A DNA stretch of 64,000 bases from Lactiplantibacillus garii (GTDB lineage Bacteria; Bacillota; Bacilli; Lactobacillales; Lactobacillaceae). The position numbers were made by a program, and so were the translations under genes. The stretch lies in assembly GCF_003885105.1 (NCBI RefSeq), contig NZ_QWZQ01000004.1:27615-91614 (forward strand), in the 5' to 3' direction. The notes below the pieces were generated by a model. That model was not told the origin of the DNA and did not search any database. It worked only from the letters and a program-made list of their open reading frames with translations. The stretch's first letter is position 1. Each line of letters opens with the position of its first letter. This document shows, in pieces, positions 9,040 through 17,791 of the stretch.

Positions 9040-9283
9040 ATTAATCAAAATAATTAATCAACGGCGCCATTATGAGCCCTGCTTTGACGGGGTGTTGTTA
9101 ATTGTCCCGCGGTAGTGTCTTAGGTAAAACTGCAAGGTAAAAAAGTTCGGTACCGGTCCCTGACAAAAATGGTGCGAAACTGCGATTTGACGGGAGTGCA
9201 ACGCCGCGTTGCGGGAACTAAATTACGGGTGCAACCAATTGGTGCGTCCGTTAGTATTTCATTTTAAGTGGGGGAGCGGTACA

Positions 9284-9856
9284 GTGAAAATCGAAGTCGG
9301 ACAAAAAATAAAGGAACAGCGTGGACAACGAGCCTGGTCGCAGCAGGAACTCGCGGAGCAACTGAACGTGACCCGCCAAACTGTTTCTAAGTGGGAGTTA
9401 GGTAAAAGTTACCCGGACTTAGAAGGTTTAGTGGCACTGACGCAACTGTTTGAGGTCTCAGCCGACTGCTTATTGGGACTGACCGTGACGGTTTCCAAGT
9501 GTTCGTGGTTTAGCGTGCTGTTCCGGCGAGGGAGTCGGGATACAATGGGAGAAGATAAAATCAATAAACCGGTCAAATGGTACGCGGGTGGTCAGGATCG
9601 GGCGAAAGTCGCCACGGCAATCATGATGGACCTCGTGGCGCATTTGAATACGACCACTGAAAAGCCGTTCCGGGAACTGGTCGGACAATATTACAGTGAA
9701 CTGATCCGTCAGCAGTCGGGGTCGAATATTTACGTGTTTGACCGGATGGGACTGGATTTTTCGAAGTGTTTACGCCAGAACGGGATCAAACTGTCACCGG
9801 AAAATTCGGCGCGGGTCGATAAATTATTGCAATTAAACTATATTCGTTATATGTAG
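9284..9856 (+). CDS. XRE-family transcriptional regulator with C-terminal domain of unknown function
   Basis: 190 residues. An N-terminal HTH_3 domain at about 5-62: WSQQELAEQLNVTRQTVSKWELG is the helix-turn-helix, of the type common in Bacillota. The rest (about 75-190) is a soluble region that I do not recognise and that is not a membrane segment. Start is GTG at 9284 with GGGGGAG at 9270-9276; an upstream in-frame extension has no ribosome site. Between the pga-like operon and the azoR-marR operon, apparently alone; target unknown. Confidence 0.8.
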   Translation: MKIEVGQKIKEQRGQRAWSQQELAEQLNVTRQTVSKWELGKSYPDLEGLVALTQLFEVSADCLLGLTVTVSKCSWFSVLFRRGSRDTMGEDKINKPVKWYAGGQDRAKVATAIMMDLVAHLNTTTEKPFRELVGQYYSELIRQQSGSNIYVFDRMGLDFSKCLRQNGIKLSPENSARVDKLLQLNYIRYM

Positions 9857-9865
9857 ATGAATAAA

Positions 9866-9952
9866 CAGAGTGGGCCAAAAGTCGGTTAGCTGTTAAGCGG
9901 AGCCCGCTGACTTTTGAAACCCGTTTTGATAATAATTATTCGGGAATAAAAA
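9866..9952. repeat. dispersed intergenic repeat, copy A (short form)
   Basis: Shares with copy B (23126-23269) a 27-bp left block (26 identical) that includes GCCAAAAGTCGGTTAGCTG, a 24-bp identical block starting TTAAGCGGAGCCCGCTGAC, and a less conserved right end. Copy A lacks the 58 bp that separate the two blocks in copy B. AGCGG-AGC-CCGCT can form a small hairpin. Confidence 0.8.
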
Positions 9953-9954
9953 TA

Positions 9955-9997
9955 AAACTCACGTGGAATCAGCAAGCAGCTGGTCACACGTGAGTTT
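9955..9997. terminator. bidirectional terminator between the XRE gene and marR
   Basis: AAACTCACGTG (9955-9965) pairs with CACGTGAGTTT (9987-9997), 21-nt loop, A/T tracts on both sides. Convergent genes on either side. Confidence 0.75.
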
Positions 9998-9999
9998 AT

Positions 10000-10488
10000 T
10001 TAGTCAGTAGGTTTTTGACGTTCGTAGTGTTCGACCATTACTAAAAACCGGTTGATCACGGCCAGTTCGTCCGGTTTAAACTCGGTATGGAGCTGGTCGA
10101 TCAGCTGCTGGTTACGGACTTGGTGCATTAAGTCGTGCTGGTGCGCCAGAGTCCGACCGGCCGGGGTTAGCTGGTAAAAGCGTTTTTTGCGGTCGTCCGG
10201 TCGTTTAAAGGTGGTGACCAAGTTTTGGTCCACCAATTTTTTAGCGGCCCGGGTCACACCACCCCGGGTCACGCCAAGGGCTTCTGCCAGGTCGATCCCG
10301 GTCTGGGGGGCGGATTGCAACGCCGATAACAAATGTAGACCGACGATCGAGATCGCGGGAAGCTTGACACTGAGCACCGGATCGGTCACGTGAGCCCGCA
10401 ACCACTTTTGTTCGATGGTCGTGGCGGCCCGCGCTTTGCGGATCGCGCCGATCGTGTCTAAAATTTGTTGTTCTGCTGACGTTGTCAT
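10000..10488 (-). CDS. MarR-family transcriptional regulator
   Basis: 162 residues with a winged helix-turn-helix in the middle: the recognition segment GIDLAEALGVTRGGVTRAAKKL (about 59-80) followed by the wing with FKRPDDRKKRFYQLTPAGR, typical of MarR. Helical ends would form the dimer. MarR proteins usually repress their own operon and release DNA on binding a phenolic or oxidant ligand. It lies 38 bp downstream of the azoreductase gene on the same strand, so they are very likely one operon, and palindromes suitable for a MarR dimer sit on the shared promoter. The ATG at 10488 has GGGAGGTA upstream. Confidence 0.9.
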   Translation of the reverse strand: MTTSAEQQILDTIGAIRKARAATTIEQKWLRAHVTDPVLSVKLPAISIVGLHLLSALQSAPQTGIDLAEALGVTRGGVTRAAKKLVDQNLVTTFKRPDDRKKRFYQLTPAGRTLAHQHDLMHQVRNQQLIDQLHTEFKPDELAVINRFLVMVEHYERQKPTD

Positions 10489-10526
10489 TAGTCGTACCTC
10501 CCAGTGTTGATTCCATTATACCGAAT

Positions 10527-11162
10527 CTAGAAGGTGGTGGCGAGTTTCGCGGCGGTTTTGGCCGCTTGGGCGGTCGTGGCGGCCCGTTTTTCCGGAAAAC
10601 GGTCGAGTCCCTCGACGAAGATCGTCTGGTAATCTTGAACCCCGTAAAGGGCCATCATATCGTGCAAGTACGGTTCGCCGTACTCCTTCTGGTTATGCTG
10701 ACCGTTAGTGGCGTGGTAAAAGCCGCCGGTCGCTTGGATGTGGAGGACTTTTTTGTTAGTTAATAGGCCAACGGGACCGTGTTCGGTGTATTTAAACGTT
10801 TTGCGGGCGACCGCGGTCAGGTCCAGGTACTGCTTAAGCTCGGCGGGTAAGAAATGGTTATACATCGGGTTGACGAAAACGACCTTATCGGCGGTCAGAA
10901 ATTCGTCCAGCCAAGCCGCGTGTTGCGCCAGGAGCTGTTGTTCGGCGGGGGTTAGCGCCTGCCCGTATTTCTGCTTGCGCCAGGCTTCGAAAGTGGTGTC
11001 GTTCAATGGCGGAACGCCGTCTTGATATAAATCGCGCACGATGACCGTGTCGTCGGGATGGCTGGTTTGGTAGGCCGTCTTAAAACGGTTAGCCACCGTT
11101 AACGAAGCGCTGGGCGCGGTGGTATGCGGATGTGCTAGGATCATTAATAATTTGGTTGTCAT
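10527..11162 (-). CDS. azoR: FMN-dependent NADH:quinone oxidoreductase / azoreductase
   Basis: 211 residues with a flavodoxin-like fold. The phosphate-binding segment near the N-terminus is AHPHTTAPSASLTVANRF (about 10-27), and NPMYNHFLPAELKQYLD (about 98-114) and GGFYH (about 147-151) are typical of AzoR proteins. These reduce quinones and azo compounds with NADH, protecting against thiol stress. First gene of an operon with marR. The start ATG at 11162 has AGGGAGATCG upstream. MarR-azoR pairing suggests induction by quinone-like or electrophilic compounds. Confidence 0.87.
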   Translation of the reverse strand: MTTKLLMILAHPHTTAPSASLTVANRFKTAYQTSHPDDTVIVRDLYQDGVPPLNDTTFEAWRKQKYGQALTPAEQQLLAQHAAWLDEFLTADKVVFVNPMYNHFLPAELKQYLDLTAVARKTFKYTEHGPVGLLTNKKVLHIQATGGFYHATNGQHNQKEYGEPYLHDMMALYGVQDYQTIFVEGLDRFPEKRAATTAQAAKTAAKLATTF

Positions 11163-11180
11163 AATATCGATCTCCCTTTT

Positions 11181-11226
11181 TGTTGATAAGCAACATTATG
11201 TACCGCTTGTTGTTGACTGTCAACAA
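11181..11226 (-). promoter_or_regulatory. azoR-marR promoter with two palindromic operators
   Basis: On the minus strand TTGACA (11218-11223), 17 nt, CATAAT (11195-11200). TTGTTGA-CTG-TCAACAA (11210-11226) covers the -35; TGTTG-ATAAG-CAACA (11181-11195) abuts the -10 downstream. Both share the TTG/CAA core, fitting a dimeric repressor, most likely the MarR encoded in the operon. Confidence 0.72.
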
Positions 11227-11334
11227 AAATGTTTAAACAAAATACCCTGAACTGAACTAGGCCCGTCAAATTGACCGGTGAGATGAGCTAGACTAAAGGT
11301 TAAAATTTAAATAACGGTAGACCATTCAGGCACT

Positions 11335-11371
11335 CGGAATTGTTTGCGACTCAGTTTTTGAGTTGATTCCG
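11335..11371 (+). repeat. hairpin in the 398-bp azoR-hisK intergenic region
   Basis: CGGAAT (11335-11340) pairs with ATTCCG (11366-11371), with an inner CGACTCA / TGAGTTG stem and a short loop. No T tract. I see no other feature in 11227-11560 apart from AT-rich stretches that may hold the hisK promoter. Confidence 0.45.
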
Positions 11372-11560
11372 GGCTTTGAAATCGGCTCTGAAGTGTGCCC
11401 ACAGTAATCAAACCGCGCAAAAATGAATAACAATGAATAGCACACCGTTTTTTAACTAAAATCATCTAAAAATTATAGTTTCATTATCCTGTGATGATGC
11501 TTGCGGAACCTGCTGATTTATGATTGAATAGGCGTAAAATTATTAAAGGGTGATGAGAAA

Positions 11561-12397
11561 ATGTTAATGGATGGACATACGCACACCGAATTATGCCCAC
11601 ACGGGAGCGGGGAAGCGACCGAAAAAATGGTTCAACGGGCGATTCAACTAGGCCTGCAACGTTACTGTATAACCGAGCACGCACCGTTGCCACCGGCGTT
11701 GCAGACGGAATTGGCAGGGAGCCCGGAAGGTTATAGTGAAGCGTCGTTACGAGTGGACCAAGTCGCGGAATACTTACAGTTGGCCGGTGAGTTGAAACGA
11801 CGTTACGCGGCTCAAATTGATATTTCAGTTGGGTTTGAAGTGGATTATTTACCGGGGTACGAGGACTGGACCCGGCGTTTTTTAAACCAGTACGGACCAC
11901 AGACGCAGGAGAATATTTTATCAGTGCACTTTATGCGTGGCGCGCGGGAAAAGTTCTGGTGCGTGGATTTAAGTCCCACTGATTTTCAGGCTGGATTTGG
12001 GCAGTGGTTGGCGACCCCACAACGGTTGTTTGAACAGTATTACCGGACTATTAGGGCTTCGGTTCAAGCTGATCTGGGGGCGTTTGCCCCGCAGCGGATC
12101 GGCCACATGAGTTTGGTGCGTAAGTATCAGGACTACTTTGGTTTGACGGAACCGTTAGACACCGCAAATCTGACACTAGTGGACCAGACGTTAGGGCTGA
12201 TCCATCAGCAGCACTGCCAGCTAGATTTAAATTTGGCCGGTTTGTATAAACCCTATTGCAATGATTTTTATCCGGGAAGTCAAATTTTGGAACGGGCACA
12301 AAGACTTGGTATTCCGCTAGTTTATGGTTCTGACGCCCACGATATTGCGAGTGTCGGGCGGGGGATGCATCTCATAAAAAAATTAATTAACGGTTGA
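11561..12397 (+). CDS. hisK: histidinol-phosphatase, PHP family
   Basis: 278 residues. Hydrolyses L-histidinol phosphate to L-histidinol, the step not covered by the operon downstream, which has no hisN or bifunctional hisB. PHP metal-binding motifs: DGHTHTELCPHG (residues 4-15), TEHAP (about 39-43), VGFEVDYLP (about 89-97), and near the C-terminus GSDAHD. Length matches the HisJ/HisK type. ATG at 11561, with AAAGGGTGA upstream; a second Met at residue 3 is possible. Its TGA stop lies inside the -35 of the his-operon promoter, so the operon starts its own transcript even though read-through from hisK is possible. Confidence 0.92.
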   Translation: MLMDGHTHTELCPHGSGEATEKMVQRAIQLGLQRYCITEHAPLPPALQTELAGSPEGYSEASLRVDQVAEYLQLAGELKRRYAAQIDISVGFEVDYLPGYEDWTRRFLNQYGPQTQENILSVHFMRGAREKFWCVDLSPTDFQAGFGQWLATPQRLFEQYYRTIRASVQADLGAFAPQRIGHMSLVRKYQDYFGLTEPLDTANLTLVDQTLGLIHQQHCQLDLNLAGLYKPYCNDFYPGSQILERAQRLGIPLVYGSDAHDIASVGRGMHLIKKLING

Positions 12398-12422
12398 CAA
12401 GCCGTCGTTGACTCACTACAAT
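12394..12422 (+). promoter_or_regulatory. his operon promoter
   Basis: TTGACA (12394-12399), exactly 17 nt, TACAAT (12417-12422). One mismatch to consensus overall. The hisK stop codon TGA is within the -35. Confidence 0.88.
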
Positions 12423-12457
12423 GAGTTTTAAATTAAATAGCTAATTAAATTTTAATA

Positions 12458-12717
12458 AACGGTTGCGATTAGAAAAAGTAATTAACCATCCCTCCATCCA
12501 GAGAGTCCGGGTAGCTGCGAACCGGGCGGACATGGTTAACGAATCACATCTATGAACTGCTGGGGTGAACGGGTATCATTAGCCTCAGCCGAATTGGTTT
12601 CGTTATCCAAGTTGACTTTGTTCAACATGAGGTCGGTAGTGTGAGCTACCGGCGAAATAAGGTGGAACCACGTGTAAACGTCCTTTTAGCAAATTTGCTA
12701 AGGGGGCGTTTTTTTAA
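12458..12717 (+). promoter_or_regulatory. T-box leader of the his operon (His, specifier CAC)
   Basis: The conserved T-box AAGGTGGAACCACG lies at about 12659-12672 and is followed by the terminator. Stem I includes TTAACCAT / ATGGTTAA, then the loop GAAT-CAC-A in which CAC (12545-12547) is the likely specifier; the same spacing (GAAN-codon-A) is seen in the Met leader at 28252. Uncharged tRNA-His would be read by this leader and allow transcription of hisZ onward. Confidence 0.88.
12676..12715 (+). terminator. T-box controlled terminator before hisZ
   Basis: AAACGTCC...TTAGCAAAT / TTGCTAA...GGGCGTTT stem followed by a T run. The alternative antiterminator uses the T-box bulge just upstream. 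Confidence 0.88.
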
Positions 12718-12748
12718 TCCAATCATTAACTGTCAAGGAGGCGTTAGC

Positions 12749-13900
12749 ATGTTACAACACTTATTACCATTGGGGACCCGGGATGAATTCGGTAACCGGG
12801 CCCAAACTAAGCAACAACTAATTTCGGTGATCCAGGCTCATTTTAAGCAGCGGGGGCTAGCGCCAATTGCAACCCCGTTATTAGAAAACGAAGCGGTGTT
12901 TGATCCGTACCAGATGGGAAACTACCAGTTGTACCGTTTACTCGGTAACGAGGGCCAGACCTTAGTTTTACGACCGGATCTGACTTTGCCGATTGCCCGT
13001 TTCATCAGCGCAACCAAGGTCCCGCTTCCTCAGAAGTTTAGTTACGTGGGCGACATTTTTCGGGTGAGTCGCCAACTTTCCGGGTCGTATAACCAAATCA
13101 CCCAGGCCGGGGTTGAACTCATCGGTTACGCCTCACTGAAAGCGGAACTGGAATGTTTAACGATTGCCCAACAGCTGAGCGCCGAAGTGATCGAAGATGC
13201 CGTGGAAATTGAACTGGGGGACGCGCAGTTTGCGCAGCGGGTCGTCGCTAGTTTAACGGACGCGCCGCAAACGCAGCGGGCAATTCTAACCGCCCTGTTC
13301 AACAAACGGGTTCCGCAGTACCAAGCACTGATTGCGGCCTATCAGGATCAGGACCTGTACCCGTTTTTACGGGAGTGGCCCCGGTTATTTGGGCAACCGG
13401 AAGACGTTTTACAGCGGTTAGCCGCTGCACCGTTACCCGCCACGGTCCAACCGAGCGTGACCCGGCTGACGCGGGTAGTGAACTGGATGCGCCGGACCAT
13501 GCCGGATCAGGCGGTGTCACTCGACCTTAGTAGTCAAGCTCCCCAAAAGTATTACACCGGTTTGACGTTTCGGGGGTATTCCCAAGCGGGCGCTGGTTAC
13601 CTATTTAGCGGTGGCCGTTACGACCAGCTGTTAGCCAATTTTCAGGCCGACCCGGAGCCGGCCGTGGGCATGGGCATCAACGTTGACCTACTCACGAGCT
13701 TAGCGACGGCGCAACGGTCCCCACAGACCCAACAGTTAATTTATTTTGAGCCTGAGCAGTGGAATCAAGCCGAAGCTTATTTAGCCAAGCAGCCATACGC
13801 CAGTTTAAGTTTGGCACCAAACATTGTGGCGGCTAAGCAGGAGACCCAGCGAATCGGGGCAACGTTAGTAGATTTAACGGGAGGTGGCGCCAATGCCTAA
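12749..13900 (+). CDS. hisZ: ATP phosphoribosyltransferase regulatory subunit HisZ
   Basis: 383 residues. A catalytically inactive histidyl-tRNA synthetase paralogue that forms a hetero-octamer with the short HisG and confers histidine feedback. Class II synthetase features: PLGTRDEFG near the N-terminus, LRPDLTLPIARF (about 74-85), FSYVGDIFR (about 95-103), and GGRYDQLL near 290. It lacks the C-terminal anticodon-binding domain of HisS. Start ATG at 12749 has AAGGAGG at 12735-12741; an upstream open frame runs through the T-box and is not translated. First gene of the T-box operon; overlaps hisG by 8 bp. Confidence 0.94.
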   Translation: MLQHLLPLGTRDEFGNRAQTKQQLISVIQAHFKQRGLAPIATPLLENEAVFDPYQMGNYQLYRLLGNEGQTLVLRPDLTLPIARFISATKVPLPQKFSYVGDIFRVSRQLSGSYNQITQAGVELIGYASLKAELECLTIAQQLSAEVIEDAVEIELGDAQFAQRVVASLTDAPQTQRAILTALFNKRVPQYQALIAAYQDQDLYPFLREWPRLFGQPEDVLQRLAAAPLPATVQPSVTRLTRVVNWMRRTMPDQAVSLDLSSQAPQKYYTGLTFRGYSQAGAGYLFSGGRYDQLLANFQADPEPAVGMGINVDLLTSLATAQRSPQTQQLIYFEPEQWNQAEAYLAKQPYASLSLAPNIVAAKQETQRIGATLVDLTGGGANA

Positions 13901-14552
13901 AGAACGGATAAAAATTGCGTTAACGAAGGGCCGGGTCGAACAGCAAGTGATCCCTTTACTGGAAGCAGCCGGTATTGATTGTTCCTTGGTCCGGAATAAA
14001 AAACGCCGCTTGATCTTTGACTCAACGAGCCAGCCGTACGAGTTCATCCTCGCCAAGGGTCCGGATGTGACGACGTTTTTGGAACGCGGTGCCGCCGACA
14101 TTGGCATCGTTGGGAGCGACATTTTGACGGAACATCAGAGCACCCAGTACGAATTACTAGATCTGGGAGTCGGGGAGTGTCAGTTCGTGTTAGCTTCCAC
14201 CAGTGACTTTGACCCCCGGGCGCCGCGCCGTAAAATTATCGGCACAAAGTACCCGTTGATCACCCAGCGTTACTTTGATCAGCTGGGTCAAGACGTCGAG
14301 ATCATTAAAATTGAAGGTTCGGTCGAACTGGCCCCGTTGACCGGGTTGGCCGACGCCATCGTGGACATTACCGAAACCGGAACGACGCTACGCGAAAATC
14401 ACTTACAAATTTATGATTATTTACAGCCGGTTTCCACACGCCTAGTCGTGAACCGGTTAGCGTTAAAACAGCACCAGCAAGCCATTTATGAGTTAGTTGA
14501 CCGTTTGGCGGCCGTGGTTTCGTCCCCATCATCAAAGGAGTCTGTAAAATGA
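13893..14552 (+). CDS. hisG: ATP phosphoribosyltransferase, short form
   Basis: 219 residues. Condenses ATP and PRPP to phosphoribosyl-ATP, the first step of histidine synthesis. This is the short HisG without the C-terminal regulatory domain, consistent with a HisZ partner upstream. Recognisable: IKIALTKGRVEQQ near the N-terminus, GAADIGIVGSD (about 68-78), and the PRPP loop region DAIVDITETGTTLREN (about 154-169). ATG at 13893 is preferred to GTG at 13884, because GGGAGGTGG at 13879-13887 is its ribosome site. The stop overlaps hisD by 4 bp (ATGA). Confidence 0.95.
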   Translation: MPKERIKIALTKGRVEQQVIPLLEAAGIDCSLVRNKKRRLIFDSTSQPYEFILAKGPDVTTFLERGAADIGIVGSDILTEHQSTQYELLDLGVGECQFVLASTSDFDPRAPRRKIIGTKYPLITQRYFDQLGQDVEIIKIEGSVELAPLTGLADAIVDITETGTTLRENHLQIYDYLQPVSTRLVVNRLALKQHQQAIYELVDRLAAVVSSPSSKESVK

Positions 14553-15835
14553 AAATTATTAATGAAGATTTAGCCAGTTTAAAAAAGTTAGTCCAAACCA
14601 AAACGCAGCAGTTGACCGATTTAAAAGTAGAAGCGACCGTCCGTAACATCATCACCGACGTGATTCAAAACGGTGACGCGGCGTTACGTAAATATGAAGA
14701 AAACTTTGACGGCGTCACGCTTGACCAGATTAAACTGTCACCATCAGTTATTGATGAAGCCTACGCTAAGCTTGATCCCAAGGTCAAAGACGCGTTGTTG
14801 CTGGCCAAGCGCAACATTACCAGTTTTCACGAAAAAGAACGGGCGACCGGCTTTATGGACGCCGAGCAACCCGGAGTGTTACGGGGCCAAAAGCTTTTAC
14901 CGTTGAAGCGGGTTGGCCTCTACGTTCCCGGGGGTACCGCGGCTTACCCGTCGACGTTATTGATGAGTGCGTTACCCGCCAAGATTGCCGGGGTTAACGA
15001 AGTGGTCATGGTAACGCCCCCACAAAAGGACGGTATCAACCCGGCCGTGTTAGCCGCTGCTAAGATTGCCGGCGTCGACGCCATTTACCAAGTAGGTGGG
15101 GCCCAGGCAATCGCCGCCTTGGCGTACGGAACGGAATCCGTGCCCGCGGTTGATAAGATCATCGGTCCCGGGAACGTCTTCGTGGCGACCGCTAAGAAGC
15201 AGGTCTTTGGTCAGGTGGCCATTGACATGGTGGCCGGACCGTCTGAAATCGGCATTATTGCCGATGATAGCGCCGATCCCCGTCAGCTGGCTGCCGATTT
15301 ACTGAGTCAGGCGGAACACGACCGCCGTGCGCGGCCCATCCTGATTACGGACAGTTTAAAGCTCGCTCAGGCTGTTAGTGCCAACGTTACGTCACAGTTA
15401 GAGGTGTTACCACGGACGGCAATTGCGACCGCCGCGGTTAACGAAAAGGGCTTTATTGCCGTGGTTCAGCGGGTTGAAGACATGTTTGAGTTGATGAATA
15501 CGGTGGCGCCGGAACACTTGGAAATTCAACTGCGTGAACCGACCCAGTACCTAAATCTCATTCGTAACGCTGGTTCCGTGTTTCTTGGCAAGTACGCTTC
15601 CGAACCGCTTGGGGACTACGTGGCGGGTCCTAACCACATTTTACCAACGAGTGGGACGGCCCGGTTCTCCTCACCACTGGGCGTTTACGACTTTGTTAAA
15701 CGGACGTCGTTTATTCAATACACTAAGGCCGCGCTTGCTAAGGAGGCCCCGGCCATTACCACGTTAGCCCGTGTAGAGGGGCTGGAAGGTCACGCCCGGG
15801 CGATCGAGTCCCGGTTTGACACCTATTACGATTAA
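14549..15835 (+). CDS. hisD: histidinol dehydrogenase
   Basis: 428 residues. A zinc enzyme that oxidises histidinol to histidine in two NAD-dependent steps, the last of the pathway. Family motifs are present: VPGGTAAYPSTLLM (about 128-141), KIIGPGNVFVATAK (about 202-215), the signature AGPSEIGIIAD, SQAEHDRRA with zinc-binding Gln/His, and TVAPEHLEI. Full length. RBS AAAGGAG lies within the end of hisG; ATGA overlap implies translational coupling. Confidence 0.96.
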   Translation: MKIINEDLASLKKLVQTKTQQLTDLKVEATVRNIITDVIQNGDAALRKYEENFDGVTLDQIKLSPSVIDEAYAKLDPKVKDALLLAKRNITSFHEKERATGFMDAEQPGVLRGQKLLPLKRVGLYVPGGTAAYPSTLLMSALPAKIAGVNEVVMVTPPQKDGINPAVLAAAKIAGVDAIYQVGGAQAIAALAYGTESVPAVDKIIGPGNVFVATAKKQVFGQVAIDMVAGPSEIGIIADDSADPRQLAADLLSQAEHDRRARPILITDSLKLAQAVSANVTSQLEVLPRTAIATAAVNEKGFIAVVQRVEDMFELMNTVAPEHLEIQLREPTQYLNLIRNAGSVFLGKYASEPLGDYVAGPNHILPTSGTARFSSPLGVYDFVKRTSFIQYTKAALAKEAPAITTLARVEGLEGHARAIESRFDTYYD

Positions 15836-15883
15836 AAGGTTAGTTTGAGCATTAGTCGCGTGATTTTAAAGGGAGGAATTCAC

Positions 15884-16468
15884 ATGCGCCAAGCAACGGT
15901 TAAACGGGTGACCAAGGAAACCCAAATTGAAATTAGTTTGAATTTAGACGAACAGAGCGGAATAGAGATCGATACCGGTATTGGGTTTTTGAACCACATG
16001 TTAAACCTATTTGCCAAGCACGGTCGGTTCGGGTTAGTCGTAAAATGTCACGGTGATTTGGACGTTGATCCACATCACACGACCGAAGATACCGGGATCG
16101 TCCTGGGGGAGTGTTTTAAACGGGCGTTGGGTAATAAGGAAGGCATTGAACGCTACGGAACCGAATTTGTGCCGATGGACGAAACCCTGGGGCAAGTGAG
16201 TGTTGACTTAAGCGGTCGTTCCTACCTCGTGTTTGATGCCGAGTTAACGAATCCGCGGCTGGGGGGCCTCGATACCGAAACCGTCGAAGACTTTTTCCAG
16301 GCGTGCGCGTTCGCGGCGGAAATGAACTTACACGCCCGGATCTTGTACGGACGTAACACCCACCACAAGGTCGAAAGTTTGTTTAAGGCGTTTGGCCGGG
16401 CCATGCGGGCGGCGGTCACCATTAACCCGGATATTATCGGGGTCAACTCGACTAAGGGTGTGATTTAA
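15884..16468 (+). CDS. hisB: imidazoleglycerol-phosphate dehydratase
   Basis: 194 residues; dehydrates imidazoleglycerol phosphate to imidazoleacetol phosphate using manganese. This is the monofunctional form: only the dehydratase domain, no HAD phosphatase, which is why hisK is needed. Metal motifs: [11 protein letters not shown] (about 43-53), [10 protein letters not shown] (about 70-79), and [17 protein letters not shown] near 162-178. The ATG at 15884 has AAAGGGAGG at 15868-15876. A longer frame with TTG at 15845 includes this ribosome site and is unlikely. Confidence 0.95.
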   Translation: MRQATVKRVTKETQIEISLNLDEQSGIEIDTGIGFLNHMLNLFAKHGRFGLVVKCHGDLDVDPHHTTEDTGIVLGECFKRALGNKEGIERYGTEFVPMDETLGQVSVDLSGRSYLVFDAELTNPRLGGLDTETVEDFFQACAFAAEMNLHARILYGRNTHHKVESLFKAFGRAMRAAVTINPDIIGVNSTKGVI

Positions 16469-17094
16469 TGTTTGCCATCGTGGATTACGATACCGGGAAC
16501 ACCCGAAATTTAAAAAAAGCGTTTGATTATTTGGAAGTGGCAACGACTTTAACGGCCGACCCGGCCACTTTGGCGGCGGCCGACGCCGTTATCTTACCGG
16601 GAGTTGGTGCGTTTGCGGCCGCGATGACGGCCTTAAACGAACGGCAACTGGTCCCGGTACTTCAACGACTAGGGCGAACGGGGAAACCAATGTTGGGGAT
16701 CTGTCTAGGGATGCAGTTGTTGTTTGAAAGTAGCGCCGAGTATGGTGAACACGCTGGTCTCGGATTGTTAAGCGGTCACGTTGCCGCCCTTCCGACCAAC
16801 TTAGGGGTCAAAGTTCCCCAAATGGGTTGGAACCAAAACCAGTTGCAACGCTCCGCGAGCCCGTTTGCCAGTGTTGACGGGGCGTTTACCTACTTCGTAC
16901 ATTCGTATTACGCGGTGTGCCCGCGTGACGAAATCGTTAGTACCGTTGAACACGGCGTGACGGTTCCCAGCATCGTGCAGCGGGCCAACGTTGTCGGGAT
17001 GCAGTTTCACCCGGAAAAGAGTGGTCGGGTCGGGTTAGCACAATTAGCAGCTTTTAAGGAAATGGTGAGTGCAAATGATTTTTCCAGCAATTGA
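16468..17094 (+). CDS. hisH: imidazole glycerol phosphate synthase, glutaminase subunit
   Basis: 208 residues. A class I glutamine amidotransferase giving ammonia to HisF. The nucleophile is Cys79 in GICLGMQLL; the His/Glu pair is in QFHPEKS near the C-terminus. PGVG at about 44-47 is the oxyanion region. The hisB stop and hisH start overlap by one base (TAATG). The end overlaps the hisA start by about 20 bp. Confidence 0.95.
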   Translation: MFAIVDYDTGNTRNLKKAFDYLEVATTLTADPATLAAADAVILPGVGAFAAAMTALNERQLVPVLQRLGRTGKPMLGICLGMQLLFESSAEYGEHAGLGLLSGHVAALPTNLGVKVPQMGWNQNQLQRSASPFASVDGAFTYFVHSYYAVCPRDEIVSTVEHGVTVPSIVQRANVVGMQFHPEKSGRVGLAQLAAFKEMVSANDFSSN

Positions 17095-17791
17095 TTTACG
17101 TGCCGGGCAAAGCGTCCGGTTATATCAAGGGGATTTTGACCAAGCGACCCTGATCAACGCCGATCCGGTCACCCAGGCGCAGGCCGTCAATGCGGCAAAC
17201 ATCCACCAGTTACACGTGGTGGATCTGGACGGCGCAAAGCAGGGGCAACCCGAAAACTTCGCCACCGTGGCGGCACTCCGGCGAGCATTCACGGGAACAC
17301 TGGAGCTTGGGGGCGGAATCCGGACGTACGAACTCGCTCAGCGGTACCTGAAACTGGGGGTTGATCGGTTGATTTTAGGTTCGGTGGCGTTGACTCAACC
17401 CGCCTTGGTTCAACGGTTATTAACGGAGTTTGGCCCCGAACGCATCGTGATCGGCATCGACGGCCAAAACGGGATGGTTGCCATCAACGGCTGGTTAGAC
17501 CAGTCCCAGACTAAAATGAGTCAACTAATGCGCGCGATGGTTCGTGCCGGTGCCAAACACTTCATTGTGACCGACGTTGACCGCGACGGAACCATGCGCG
17601 GTCCTAACGTTGAACTGTACCTCACGCTGAAAGCTAAGTGTCCAACTGCCAACCTGATTGCGAGTGGTGGTGTGCGTGATTTGGCGGACGTTCAGACGTT
17701 ACAGCAACTGGGCTTTACGGACGTGATCGTGGGTAAAGCGTTAGCGGCCGGTGGGGTCACGTTAGCGGAATTAGCGGGGGTGGACGCATGA
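17075..17791 (+). CDS. hisA: ProFAR isomerase (HisA)
   Basis: 238 residues, a TIM barrel isomerising 5'-ProFAR to PRFAR. Catalytic Asp8 is in FPAIDLRAG, matching the canonical N-terminus; the second catalytic Asp is in ITDVDRDG-like VTDVDRDGT (about 168-176). Phosphate loops include GGGIRT and ASGGV. ATG at 17075 was chosen over an in-frame GTG at 17069 because the protein then starts MIFPAIDL as usual; GGTGAG sits 5 nt upstream. ATGA overlap with hisF. Confidence 0.94.
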   Translation: MIFPAIDLRAGQSVRLYQGDFDQATLINADPVTQAQAVNAANIHQLHVVDLDGAKQGQPENFATVAALRRAFTGTLELGGGIRTYELAQRYLKLGVDRLILGSVALTQPALVQRLLTEFGPERIVIGIDGQNGMVAINGWLDQSQTKMSQLMRAMVRAGAKHFIVTDVDRDGTMRGPNVELYLTLKAKCPTANLIASGGVRDLADVQTLQQLGFTDVIVGKALAAGGVTLAELAGVDA

